64,000 nucleotides of DNA from contig NZ_JABBFW010000012.1 of assembly GCF_012927045.1 (NCBI RefSeq), positions 89,217-153,216 on the forward strand. The letters run 5' to 3'. The notes under the pieces are model-generated. The model made no database searches. It worked only from the letters and a program-made list of their open reading frames with translations, and had not been told where the DNA came from. Within the stretch, counting starts at the first letter, position 1; each line of letters starts with the position of its first letter. The stretch is from Azohydromonas caseinilytica. Lineage in GTDB: Bacteria; Pseudomonadota; Gammaproteobacteria; Burkholderiales; Burkholderiaceae_C. The position numbers and the translations under genes were made by a program. Below are positions 17,946-26,370 of the stretch, piece after piece.

Positions 17946-18916
17946 AGGTCGATCACCAGTTCACCGGCCTTGGCGCGGGAGACGCAAATCATGATCTGGC
18001 TCTCCATCTCTTCAGGCATCAGCACCATGTCGCGGTGGTCGGCCTCGCCGGAGACCAGCCTGGTGCGGCAGGTGCCGCAGGTGCCGCTTTCACAGGAGGA
18101 AGGCACGTTGCAGCCATGGTCGCGCAGCACGGACAGGATCGACTGGCCCACGGGCACCTCGAACTGCTGCCCGGTCTTGGCCACCCTGACCGTGAAGGGC
18201 TTGTCGTCGGGACGCACGCCGCCGCCTTCGTTGAAGCTCTCGAAATGCACGTTCTTGCCCGACCAGTGCCCGGCCATGTCGCGCACCGCGTCCATCAGGC
18301 CGCGCGGGCCGCAGCAGTAGATGTGGGTGCCCGGGGTGGGGCGCTCCAGCACCGGCCACAGGTCCAGCGAGTTGTCCGGATCGCCATGGTCGTGGTGGAT
18401 CACGACCTTGCCCTTGTACTCCGGCGCGCTCAGCTCCTCCAGGAACGCCGTGGTCTCGGGCGAGCGGCTGAGGTAGTAGAGCTTCCACGGCGCCGGGGGC
18501 AGCTCGCCGAAGCTGCGGATCATCGACAGGATGGGCGTGATGCCGATGCCACCGGCGATGAAGATGTAGCGCTTGGCGTCCTCGACCAGCGGGAAGGCGT
18601 TGTCCGGCAGCGAGGTGGGCAGCGTGTCGCCTTCCCTGGCCTCGTCGCACAGGCTCATGGAGCCGCCCTGGCCCTGCGCGTCGCGCTTGACCGTGATGAC
18701 GTAGCGGTGGCGTTCGGCCGGGTCGTTGCACAGCGAGTACTTGCGTAGCAGCCCGTTGGGCACCTGCACCTTGACGTGCGAGCCCGGCGTGAACGGCGGC
18801 AGCTCGGAGCCGTCGGGCTGCACCAGCTCGAAGCTGCGGATGCCTTCGGCGGCATCGGTGATGCGGGCGATGCGCAGCGGCATCTGCGTGTCGGCGTGCG
18901 TCTGGATGAGGGTCAT
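17942..18916 (-). CDS. ophA1: Phthalate dioxygenase reductase (PDR/VanB type)
   Basis: A 324-aa class-IA reductase: an FMN domain (RKYSLCND), an NADH domain ([11 protein letters not shown]) and a C-terminal plant-type [2Fe-2S] domain (CESGTCGTC with a later CVS). It moves electrons from NADH to the Rieske oxygenase encoded at the other end of the operon. Domain order and length are those of PDR/VanB family reductases. Confidence 0.87.
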   Translation of the reverse strand: MTLIQTHADTQMPLRIARITDAAEGIRSFELVQPDGSELPPFTPGSHVKVQVPNGLLRKYSLCNDPAERHRYVITVKRDAQGQGGSMSLCDEAREGDTLPTSLPDNAFPLVEDAKRYIFIAGGIGITPILSMIRSFGELPPAPWKLYYLSRSPETTAFLEELSAPEYKGKVVIHHDHGDPDNSLDLWPVLERPTPGTHIYCCGPRGLMDAVRDMAGHWSGKNVHFESFNEGGGVRPDDKPFTVRVAKTGQQFEVPVGQSILSVLRDHGCNVPSSCESGTCGTCRTRLVSGEADHRDMVLMPEEMESQIMICVSRAKAGELVIDL

Positions 18917-18934
18917 GGTCAGGCTTCCTGGTGT

Positions 18935-19798
18935 TCAGACAGTGAGGACGCGCATGGACAGGTCCACCGCCCGCACGTCCTTGATGAGCTTGCCGCTGGA
19001 GATGCGGTCCACGCCGGTGGCGGCGATGCGGCGGATGGAGTCCAAGTCCACGCCGCCGGAGACCTCCAGCACCGCGCGGCCGGCGTTGAGCACGCAGGCG
19101 CGCTCCATGTCCTCGAAGCTGAAGTCGTCGAGCAGCACGTTCCGGGCGCCGGCGTCCAGCGCCTGCTGCAGCTCGTCCAGGCTCTCGACCTCGATCTGCA
19201 CGTCCACGCCGGCGTTCAGGGCGAAGGCCGCCTCCAGCGCCGGCCGGATGCCGCCGGCCGCGGCGATGTGGTTCTCCTTGATCAGGATGCCGTCCCACAG
19301 CGCCATGCGGTGGTTGTGGCCGCCGCCCACGCGCACGGCGTACTTCTGCGCCTGGCGCAGCCCGGGCAGCGTCTTGCGCGTGTCCAGCACCTTGCAGCCG
19401 CGCGGGTTGGGCGAGACGCCCTGGATCGCGTCCACGTACTGGCGCGTGACGGTGGCCACGGCGCAGAGCGTCTGCAGGAAGTTCAGCGCCGGGCGCTCGG
19501 CCGAGAGCTGTGCGCGCGCATCGGCCTCGATGCGCACCAGCACCGTGCCGGCCTCGACGCGGTCGCCCTCCTGCACCGCCCAGGCCAGGCGCGCGTCGGG
19601 GTCCAGGGCGTGGAAGCAGGCATCGAACCAGGGCCGCCCGGCAATCACCGCCGGCTCCTTGGCCACCACCTGCGCCTGCACGCAGCGCCCCTCGGGCACG
19701 AGCTGCGCGGTCCAGTCGCACCGGCCGATGTCTTCCATCAGCGCGTCGCGCACGTTGCGCGCCAGCGCCGCCTCCAGGGTTTCGTTGGCTTCAAACAT
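18935..19798 (-). CDS. nadC: Quinolinate phosphoribosyltransferase homologue in the phthalate operon
   Basis: A 287-aa NadC-type protein. Motifs: PALNFLQ, DTRKTLPGLR, AVRVGGGHNHRM, LIKENH, EVESLDE and the late SGGVDLD phosphate-binding turn. NadC makes nicotinate mononucleotide from quinolinate, but the position inside an operon for phthalate, a structural analogue of quinolinate, matches the quinolinate-PRTase gene reported in Burkholderia oph clusters. It probably protects NAD synthesis from phthalate interference, as suggested for those. A housekeeping nadC elsewhere is expected. Confidence 0.85.
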   Translation of the reverse strand: MFEANETLEAALARNVRDALMEDIGRCDWTAQLVPEGRCVQAQVVAKEPAVIAGRPWFDACFHALDPDARLAWAVQEGDRVEAGTVLVRIEADARAQLSAERPALNFLQTLCAVATVTRQYVDAIQGVSPNPRGCKVLDTRKTLPGLRQAQKYAVRVGGGHNHRMALWDGILIKENHIAAAGGIRPALEAAFALNAGVDVQIEVESLDELQQALDAGARNVLLDDFSFEDMERACVLNAGRAVLEVSGGVDLDSIRRIAATGVDRISSGKLIKDVRAVDLSMRVLTV

Positions 19799-19808
19799 GA
19801 GCGTCTTC

Positions 19809-20537
19809 CTATTTCAGGGCCAGCGCCACGGCCACCGCGGCCAGGAAGGCCAGCAGCACGCGCCGGAACCAGACCTCGCTGAGGTGCAGGCGCAACCGCT
19901 TGCCCAGCGCCAGGCCGCAGGCCACGGGCACCAGCGCCAGCGCGGACAGCGTCAGGTCCGCAGCGCCGAGGCGTCCATGGGCGGCCATCGAGGCGTACAG
20001 CGGAATGGCCGAGCCCAGGTAGATCAGGCTGATGCTGCCGATGAAGGCCTCGCGCGGCAGCCGCAGGCTCGCCAGGTAGCTGATGATCAGCGGCCCCGTG
20101 AGCGAGGACACGCCGCCCATCGCGCCCGAGAGCGCGCCGACGCCGGCACTCCACCAGCGCTCGCGGGCCGGCGGCACGTGCAGCCGCAGCGGCAGGCACA
20201 GCAGCACCACGGCCAGCAGCACGACCGCGCCCAGCACGGCGTTGAGCGTGCGCGGCGACAGCGCCAGCGTCATCGGCACCGTCAGCAGCGTGGCCACGAG
20301 CTGCGTGGCGATGAGCGGCAGGAAGCGGCGCAGGCCGTGCACGTCGCCGCTGTCGAGGGCCTGCCAGGCGTTGGACACCAGCACCGGCATCGCCACCAGC
20401 GCGATGGCCTGCGTGGCCGGCATGAACAGCGACAGCAGCGGCACCGCGACCAGCGGCAGCCCGATGCCCAGCGTGCCCTTGACCATGCCGCCGGCCAGGA
20501 ACACCGCTGCAGCCGTCGCCATCTCCAGCCCCGTCAT
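19809..20537 (-). CDS. TauE/SafE-type permease
   Basis: A 242-aa membrane protein with about eight hydrophobic segments. Signatures include GGMVKGTLGIGLPLVAVPLL at the N terminus and a second repeat with GALSGAMGGVSSLTGPLI. The TauE/SafE family exports or imports sulfonates and organic acids. Ten nt separate it from the NadC homologue and 13 nt from the Bug gene. It may be the membrane partner for the Bug receptor in place of TctAB, or an exporter. Confidence 0.82.
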   Translation of the reverse strand: MTGLEMATAAAVFLAGGMVKGTLGIGLPLVAVPLLSLFMPATQAIALVAMPVLVSNAWQALDSGDVHGLRRFLPLIATQLVATLLTVPMTLALSPRTLNAVLGAVVLLAVVLLCLPLRLHVPPARERWWSAGVGALSGAMGGVSSLTGPLIISYLASLRLPREAFIGSISLIYLGSAIPLYASMAAHGRLGAADLTLSALALVPVACGLALGKRLRLHLSEVWFRRVLLAFLAAVAVALALK

Positions 20538-20550
20538 GCCGCGTCGCCAG

Positions 20551-21531
20551 TCACTCGGACTTCAGGTTGGCGCGCCTGGCCGCCGCCGTCAGGCGCTCGC
20601 CCTCGCTCTTGAGCGCGCTGGCCAGCTGTTCACCCGAGCCGCCCACGGGATCGACGCCCGCGGCCTGCAACTGCTCGACCACCTCCGGCTGCTTCACGAT
20701 CTTGGCGATCTCGGTCGCGATGCGGTCGGTGATGTCCTTGGGCGTGCCGGCGCGGGCCAGCACCGCCACGTTGAAGGCGAAGTCGAAGCCGGGGGACTTC
20801 TCCGCCAGCGCTGGCACGTCGGGCGCCAGGGGCGAACGCTTGAGCGAGTTGATGGCGATCAGCCGCGCCTTGTCCGACTTGACGAAGCCCATCAGCGAAG
20901 GCGGCGACGCGAACACCATGTCCACCTCGCCGCCGATCATGGCGGGCACCGAGTTGGCACTGCCCTTGAAGGGAATGTGAGCGATCTCCAGGCCCAGTGC
21001 TTCCTTCATGGCCTCGGCCGTGAGGTGGTGGATGCCGCCGATGCCCGACGAACCGTAGTTGAGCTTGCCCGGCCTGGCCTTGGCCAGCGCGATGAACTCG
21101 TCCAGCGTCTTGGCGGGCACCCTGGCGTTGACGGCCAGGAACAGCGGCGCCTTGCCCACCAGCGACACCGGCGCGAAGTCCTTGTCGACGTTGTAGGTGA
21201 CGCTCTTGTTGATCAGCGGCGAGATCGTCAGCAGCGGGCCGTCCGTCACCAGCAGGTTGTAGCCGTCAGCGGGCGACTGGGTGATGACGGCGGCCGAGAT
21301 CGATCCCCCGGCGCCCGGCTTGTTCTCCACGAACACCGTCTGGCCCAGCGCCTTCGAGAGATGCGGCGACAGCGCCCGCGCCACCGTGTCGGGCAACCCG
21401 CCGGGCGAGTAGGGCACGATCAGCCGGATCGGCTTGGAGGGATAGGGCTGTGCCAGCACCGGCGACAGCGCCGTGCAGGCGAGCAAGGCCACGGCGGTGC
21501 CTGCCAGCTTCCGGCAAAACATGCGTCTCAT
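20551..21531 (-). CDS. Bug-family (TctC) solute-binding protein, phthalate operon
   Basis: A 326-aa periplasmic receptor with a signal peptide (LAGTAVALLACTALSPVLAQ). Bug signatures: YPSKPIRLIVPYSPGG, VENKPGAGGSI and ITQSPADGYNLL. Inside the phthalate operon it probably binds phthalate. No TctA/TctB genes are present; the neighbouring TauE/SafE gene is the only permease in the cluster. Confidence 0.88.
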   Translation of the reverse strand: MRRMFCRKLAGTAVALLACTALSPVLAQPYPSKPIRLIVPYSPGGLPDTVARALSPHLSKALGQTVFVENKPGAGGSISAAVITQSPADGYNLLVTDGPLLTISPLINKSVTYNVDKDFAPVSLVGKAPLFLAVNARVPAKTLDEFIALAKARPGKLNYGSSGIGGIHHLTAEAMKEALGLEIAHIPFKGSANSVPAMIGGEVDMVFASPPSLMGFVKSDKARLIAINSLKRSPLAPDVPALAEKSPGFDFAFNVAVLARAGTPKDITDRIATEIAKIVKQPEVVEQLQAAGVDPVGGSGEQLASALKSEGERLTAAARRANLKSE

Positions 21532-21616
21532 GAGGAACTCCTTGGAAGGGCTGCCGCGGGCCAGGCGCCGCGCGGCCGCTTGGATCGCCGTGCCGTGCGC
21601 TCGGCGGGGGGCGGGC

Positions 21617-22609
21617 TCAGATGCTGTAGCTCTCGTAGGTGGCCGGATGGAAGAGCTCTTCCACGGCCATCAGCCGCGCCGACAGGCCCTGCGCATGGTG
21701 ATGGCGCACGAAGGTCTCCAGCGTCCGGCGCGCCGCTGCCACGCCATAGGACCAGTAGTCTTCGCCCATGCTCTCGCGCGCGGCCTTGAGCTGCTCCTCC
21801 ACGAAAGGCAGCGTGACCTTGGTGGCGGAGGTGTCGGACAGCAGCTCCAGCGCGGCGGCCTTGGACTGCGTGAAAGCCTTGAGCACCGCACCGGGCAGCC
21901 AGGGATGCGCCGCGGCCAGCTCCTTGCGGATGCCCACCACGTGCATGATCGGGAACACGCCCGTGCGCCGGTAGTAGTCCTTGGCCACCGCGGTCGGATC
22001 GTCGAAGAGCCAGCCGATGTTCGGGTTGCGCCTGAGGATGTGCGCGCTGGGCGGGCGCGGGCCGATGAAGCCGTCGATCTCGCCCTGGTCCAGCAATTCG
22101 GAGATCGTGGTGCCCGCGGGCGCCTCCTCGATGCGCACGCCGGGAGGCAGCTGCAGCTTGATCTTCTCCGGGCGGCCGGGCGTGTCGATGCCGCCGCGCA
22201 CCCAGGTCACGTCCTCGGGCGCCACGCCGAAATCGTCCTGCAGGATCGAACGCGCCCACACGTTGGCCGTGAGTTGGTACTCGGGCAGGCCCACGCGCCG
22301 GCCCTTGAGGTCCTCGGGCCGCTGGATGCGGTCCTTGCGCACGTAGATCGAGGTGTGGCGAAAGGCCCGCGACAGGAATACCGGCACGGCGATGTAGGGG
22401 CACTCGCCCTTGGAGTGCTTGACCAGGTAGCTGGAAAAGCTCAGCTCCGTGATGTCGAAGTCCTGGCTGCGCATGGCGCGGAAGAACATCTCCTCCGGGC
22501 TCAGCAGCATGTAGACGGGGTCCACCCCGTCAATCTGCACGCGGCCGTCGAACAGGGCGCGCGTGCGGTCGTAGTCGCCCATGGCGACGGAGAGCTGAAG
22601 CTTGGACAT
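21617..22609 (-). CDS. ophC: 4,5-dihydroxyphthalate decarboxylase
   Basis: A 330-aa protein with a periplasmic-binding-protein-like fold, as in Pht5/OphC. Seen: an N-terminal SVAMGDYDRTRALFDG, FDITELSFSSYL, the RVGLPEYQLTA region and RRTGVFPIMHVVGI. It removes one carboxylate from 4,5-dihydroxyphthalate to give protocatechuate. The ATG at 22609 is chosen because family members start there; the frame is open far upstream through the oxygenase gene as shadow. Confidence 0.85.
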   Translation of the reverse strand: MSKLQLSVAMGDYDRTRALFDGRVQIDGVDPVYMLLSPEEMFFRAMRSQDFDITELSFSSYLVKHSKGECPYIAVPVFLSRAFRHTSIYVRKDRIQRPEDLKGRRVGLPEYQLTANVWARSILQDDFGVAPEDVTWVRGGIDTPGRPEKIKLQLPPGVRIEEAPAGTTISELLDQGEIDGFIGPRPPSAHILRRNPNIGWLFDDPTAVAKDYYRRTGVFPIMHVVGIRKELAAAHPWLPGAVLKAFTQSKAAALELLSDTSATKVTLPFVEEQLKAARESMGEDYWSYGVAAARRTLETFVRHHHAQGLSARLMAVEELFHPATYESYSI

Positions 22610-22689
22610 GGGAAAAGCGGGCGTTGAGATGGGTGCTGGCCGGGCACGGACAGAAGGCGTGCCCGATGCGGTGGACAGAGGCCAGGCGC

Positions 22690-24009
22690 TCAGGCCTTGA
22701 CCGAATAGGAAGGCTCCAGCTCGGGATGCTCCTGGCCGTCGGGCCAGACGTAGCTCACCTCGAAGGTGCGCCAGTCGGTGGTCTTGGGCACGATCGCCTG
22801 GTAGGCGCAGACCTCCTTGGGGATGGCCTTGTCGCCGGTGCCGATGGCGGTCTCGCCGCTCTGGAAGGCGCGCACCGCATCGAGCATTTGCTTGCGGAAC
22901 TCGACGATGGCCAGGTCGCTGGCGCCCAGCCGGTCGTTGGTGCGGTCGGCGATGGCGCCCATCGTGACCCACATCGCGATGTCCTGGTTGGGGAAGCCGG
23001 TGATGCCGGTGAAGTTGCCCGCCTTCATCGCCTGGCGGTCCTGCCAGAAACGGTTGTCGGCGTTGCGCAGCGGCCGGTAGTACGGGTCCAGGTCGATGCC
23101 CACCGTCTGGCGCAGGAACTTGCGCCAGGTCTCGGTCTCGGGCGTCTGCGACGGATGGCCCCAGGCGATGAAGTAGAACGCCGTGCTCGTGTCGTCGCAG
23201 GGCACGTTGATGTTGGCGACGTTGTAGAGGTTGTTGGGCGGGATCAGTGCGGTGGCCGGTGCGACGAATACGGTGGAGCGCACGTAATCGTTCGTGGCGG
23301 CATCCTTGATGGGACGGCGGATGGCGGCGTAGCGGAAGCCGTACTCGCCACGCTGCACCTGCAGCCGCGGCGCCTTGTCCGTGGAGGGGCGCAGCCAGGC
23401 GTTGGCCGTGGCCTTGGCGCCGTCCACGCGAGCGGGAACCATGTCGGAGCTGTGCAGGCTGGAGCTGTGCGCCGAGTCGATGGCACCCTCGAGGATCTGT
23501 GCCCAGTTGCACGGCAGGATGGCCTTGGCGATAGACACCCGCGCCTCGGCCGTGGGCGCCCAGCGCGGCGGCACGAACTCGGGCACCGCGTCCTGCGAAC
23601 CCATGTAGGTCCAGACCATGCCGCCCCATTCCTTGACTGGATAGGCCTTGTGCTTGACCTTCTCGGCCATGCCGCTGGCCGCTGGCTCCGACACCATCTC
23701 CAGCACGTTGCCCTCGACGTCCATCTTCCAGCCGTGGTAGAGGCAGCGCAGGCCGCCTTCCTCGTTGCGGCCGTACACGAGCGAGGCCCGGCGGTGCGGG
23801 CAGTATTCGTCCATCACACCCACGCGGCCGTCGCTGTCGCGGAACACCACCAGGTCCTCGCCGAACACGCGCGCCTTCACCGGCGTGCCGTCGGCCTCGG
23901 CCACCTCCTCGATCAGGCACACCGGCGTCCAGTGCCGGCGCATCAGCTGGCCCATGGGTGCCTCGCCCTCGACACGGCACAGCAGTTCGTTCTCTTCGCG
24001 GGTCAACAT
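22690..24009 (-). CDS. ophA2: Phthalate 4,5-dioxygenase oxygenase subunit (Rieske)
   Basis: A 439-aa Rieske ring-hydroxylating oxygenase of the group I single-component type (phthalate, vanillate, 3-chlorobenzoate). The Rieske ligands are CPH...CLYHGW at about residues 65-90, with 17 residues between. The mononuclear iron site is D-AHSSSLHSSD. It cis-dihydroxylates phthalate at carbons 4 and 5 using electrons from the OphA1-like reductase. AGGAGCCT precedes the start. It is the first gene of the leftward operon, below a palindrome-bearing promoter. Confidence 0.86.
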   Translation of the reverse strand: MLTREENELLCRVEGEAPMGQLMRRHWTPVCLIEEVAEADGTPVKARVFGEDLVVFRDSDGRVGVMDEYCPHRRASLVYGRNEEGGLRCLYHGWKMDVEGNVLEMVSEPAASGMAEKVKHKAYPVKEWGGMVWTYMGSQDAVPEFVPPRWAPTAEARVSIAKAILPCNWAQILEGAIDSAHSSSLHSSDMVPARVDGAKATANAWLRPSTDKAPRLQVQRGEYGFRYAAIRRPIKDAATNDYVRSTVFVAPATALIPPNNLYNVANINVPCDDTSTAFYFIAWGHPSQTPETETWRKFLRQTVGIDLDPYYRPLRNADNRFWQDRQAMKAGNFTGITGFPNQDIAMWVTMGAIADRTNDRLGASDLAIVEFRKQMLDAVRAFQSGETAIGTGDKAIPKEVCAYQAIVPKTTDWRTFEVSYVWPDGQEHPELEPSYSVKA

Positions 24010-24076
24010 GGATAGGCTCCTAAGTAAGAAAAAAGGCCGGTTGCCCTGGTGAAGTTCTCTTGTTCCAGCGCAAATG

Positions 24077-24105
24077 TTTAGGCGACTAAATTTAGTCTAG
24101 ATCAA
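24077..24105 (-). promoter_or_regulatory. Phthalate-operon promoter with palindromic operator
   Basis: GACTAAATTTAGTC (24084-24097) is a perfect 14-bp palindrome. On the minus strand it fills the 17-bp spacer between a -35-like TTGATC and a weak -10-like CCTAAA. The overlapping TTAGGCGACTAA is a TTAG-N4-CTAA element of the kind bound by MarR proteins. This fits repression by the MarR gene at the end of the operon. The sigma boxes are weak matches; the palindrome is certain. Confidence 0.6.
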
Positions 24106-24207
24106 AGACGGAACCTTCGTAAGCCTGCCTGCCTAGAACAAACCCTTGGATGAGTTGCCGCGCAGCACCCTGAGAAGGCTTTCAACGGCCCTACGGGAGT
24201 CAGAACA

Positions 24208-24219
24208 TTAGGTGGCTAA
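24208..24219. promoter_or_regulatory. Second TTAG-N4-CTAA site upstream of the hemerythrin gene
   Basis: TTAGGTGGCTAA repeats the element at 24078-24089 (TTAGGCGACTAA) with two base changes, 58 nt before the hemerythrin start. The same regulator may act in both directions. Confidence 0.4.
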
Positions 24220-24276
24220 GATAAGATCGGCACCCCGGCGGCAGGAGGCCTGCTGCCTTGCCACGGAAGAGCCGCC

Positions 24277-24765
24277 ATGCAAACCGAACGAGACAGCGAC
24301 CCGATGGTGTGGAGCGATGCCTTCGTGCTGGGCTTCGGCCCGATGGACGAGGTGCACGAGGAATTCGTGGACCTGGTCGGGGCGATGCAGAAGGCGCGCG
24401 ACGAGGAACTCGCCGCCCTGCTGGAGGCCTTCGCCGAGCATGCGCAGGCGCATTTCGATGCCGAGAACGCGTGGATGGTGGAGACGGATTTCCCGGCCCG
24501 CCAATGCCATATCGACGAGCATGCCGCGGTCATGCGCTCCGTTCATCAGGTGCGCGAGCGCCTGCGCGCGGGTGACTACGCCCTGGCGCGGCGCCTGGCC
24601 GACGAGCTGGCATCCTGGTTCCCCGGCCATGCCGATTACCTGGACTCCGCGCTGGCGCACTGGATGTGCAAGCGCCGCCTGGGTGGCAAGCCCGTGGTCC
24701 TGCGCCGCGATCTCAAGCCGGCGGCGCTGCGCGGCGAAGAGATGCCCGCTGCCCTGCGAGCCTGA
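24277..24765 (+). CDS. Bacteriohemerythrin
   Basis: A 162-aa single-domain hemerythrin. The di-iron ligands are in place: His in MDEVHEEF, the H...H...E run in EHAQAHFDAENAW, HIDEH, and the late H-Asp in FPGHADYLD. It binds O2 reversibly in the cytoplasm. Next to an oxygenase operon it could supply or sense oxygen, but that is speculation. A C-terminal basic extension of about 25 residues follows the domain. Confidence 0.88.
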   Translation: MQTERDSDPMVWSDAFVLGFGPMDEVHEEFVDLVGAMQKARDEELAALLEAFAEHAQAHFDAENAWMVETDFPARQCHIDEHAAVMRSVHQVRERLRAGDYALARRLADELASWFPGHADYLDSALAHWMCKRRLGGKPVVLRRDLKPAALRGEEMPAALRA

Positions 24766-24908
24766 GCGCGGCCCCGGGCACCGACCGGGTGCGGCTCTGG
24801 CCGAGCTGGTCTTGCCGGCGCCGCAACGGTTCACGCGCGGGCGCGTGACTCGGCGATCTCGACAAGCACGGGCCGATGGTGGTCGAGCGGGCTTGGCGGG
24901 CCTTGTCT

Positions 24909-25202
24909 TCAGTCCTTGCGGGTTTGCTGGGATGCGGGTGCAACGGTCCATGCGACCAACCGCAGCACCAGGGGCCGGGCGGCCATTACCCCAAGGAACC
25001 CCACGGGCAGGGCCAGGATGTAGGCCCTGAGCACGCGCAGCAGGTAGCCGTCTCCAAGCCCGGTGTTGATGGCGGTAAGCGCCAAGCTCATCAGGAAGGC
25101 CACGATCCCGGCCATGTAAAAGGAAAACGCCACGGGTGCCAGGCGGCTTGGCAGGCGCCATGCGGCGCGACGCGGCGAGTCGGGAGGGTTTTGCGTAGCC
25201 AT
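24909..25202 (-). CDS. DUF2798 family membrane protein
   Basis: 97 aa with two hydrophobic helices (VAFSFYMAGIVAFLMSLALTA and YILALPVGFLGVMAARPLV) in the pattern of DUF2798 proteins. The function of the family is unknown. It is a single gene, convergent with the hemerythrin gene. Confidence 0.75.
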   Translation of the reverse strand: MATQNPPDSPRRAAWRLPSRLAPVAFSFYMAGIVAFLMSLALTAINTGLGDGYLLRVLRAYILALPVGFLGVMAARPLVLRLVAWTVAPASQQTRKD

Positions 25203-25241
25203 GGGAGCGCGTTATAGCCCGCGTGCGAAGCCCGTGCAGGC

Positions 25242-25780
25242 TCACGGTGACGGCGTGCCCTGGCCGATGAGCCGGCGCACCAGGGGCGGCTCGCCGCCGA
25301 CATGGAAAGACATCCGTTGTATCCGCAACTTCGTGTCTGCAACAGTGAAGCGCTGCAGGCGGCGCTGGTGCTCGGTCCAGTTCTCGTCCATGAAGCATTC
25401 GACGAACCGCGAAGGATGCGCGCTGTCGCGCAGCAAGTGCCACTGTCGCGTGCCCAGCCGCAGCCGGGCCTGCCGTGTGGCTTCCATGACGGCAGCGAAC
25501 TCGGCCCCGCGCGCGGCATCAATGCGGTAGTCGATGGTCACCAGCACCGGGCCAGCCAGCGGGTCCACGTCGAACGCCGCGGCGACTCGCGGTGGCGTGG
25601 GGGGAGGGTTGCATCTCGTCCTCCTGGGGCAGGCGCACCGGCTGGCGCGCCATGGCCAGCAGAAGCAGCGGCGCCACCAGCGCCAAGGCCGCGACCGCTG
25701 CCGCAACGCTGCTCCATGTGGGGGCTCCCAAGCCGAGGACCAGGTCGGTGAACAGCGCATGGGCCGTGGCGCGACCGGAC
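25242..25780 (-). pseudogene. MFS transporter C-terminal relic with fused monooxygenase-like tail
   Basis: Two frames carry the end of an EntS-like MFS protein. Upstream, a hydrophobic last helix (SSVAAAVAALALVAPLLLLA) ends in a basic-acidic linker. After a frame change at the C-rich run near 25600, a dimeric alpha-beta barrel tail follows: GPVLVTIDYRID, then the RDSAHPSRFVECF region and RIQRMSFHVG. The transmembrane core is not recognisable further upstream, so this is a decayed gene. Confidence 0.5.
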
Positions 25781-26316
25781 CTCACCGCTGGGCCGCGCGA
25801 TCGGCGGAGGTTTCGGGTTCGGGCGGGCAGCCGCGGACGCAGGCGTTGACGGCCCGGGCCAGTGAAGCACAGGCATCGACCTCGCCGGCCGCGCTGCGCA
25901 CCAATGCGGTACCGGCCTGGCGACCCACAGGTGCCGCCCTTTGCTGGCGCAGCAGTGCGAACAGAGCCCACTGACCCCGGCGGCGGCATAGGAGGCGCCG
26001 GGCAACGGCTGCCAACGCCCGCCCGGCAAGGGGCCAACATGTCCCGGCCCGGAGCCACCACCACGTCGCGCCCGGGCAGCGGCTGCGCAGCAACGGCCAC
26101 AAGCCGGGATGGGATGCCAGGAAGCCGCCGTCCGCCATGCCTTCATCCGCTGCACTGACCACCCCGCAGCTTTACATCGCCAGCGTCATCTCGGGCTCGA
26201 TCCGACTCCGGCTGAGCTCATGGCCGCCGGCCATATTCAGCATTCATGCGGGCGGCGGTGAACTTCAGTAGAAACCCCGGTATTTCAAGTTCGGTAAAAC
26301 GATACAGTAAATCGAT
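25781..26316. other. Stretch without a recognisable intact gene
   Basis: About 535 bp. GC-rich open frames on the minus strand may be further debris of the MFS gene, but no family motif is convincing. The last 60 bp become AT-rich and form the promoter of the TRAP operon to the right. Confidence 0.4.
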
Positions 26317-26336
26317 GTAGTAAAACGATTTACTAC
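26317..26336. promoter_or_regulatory. LacI-type operator upstream of the TRAP operon
   Basis: GTAGTAAAACGATTTACTAC is a 20-bp near-perfect palindrome with the central CG typical of LacI-family sites; one pair mismatches. Related half-sites (GTAAAACGATAC, GTAAATCGAT) lie just upstream in the AT-rich promoter. The lacI gene is the third gene of this operon. Confidence 0.65.
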
Positions 26337-26370
26337 AGCAGTGCCCGCTTGGACACAGGAGACAACGCAC

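Noticed and set aside
18776..19882. 368-codon plus-strand frame across the reductase and nadC homologue
   Set aside because: Shadow of two genes with clear motifs on the minus strand.
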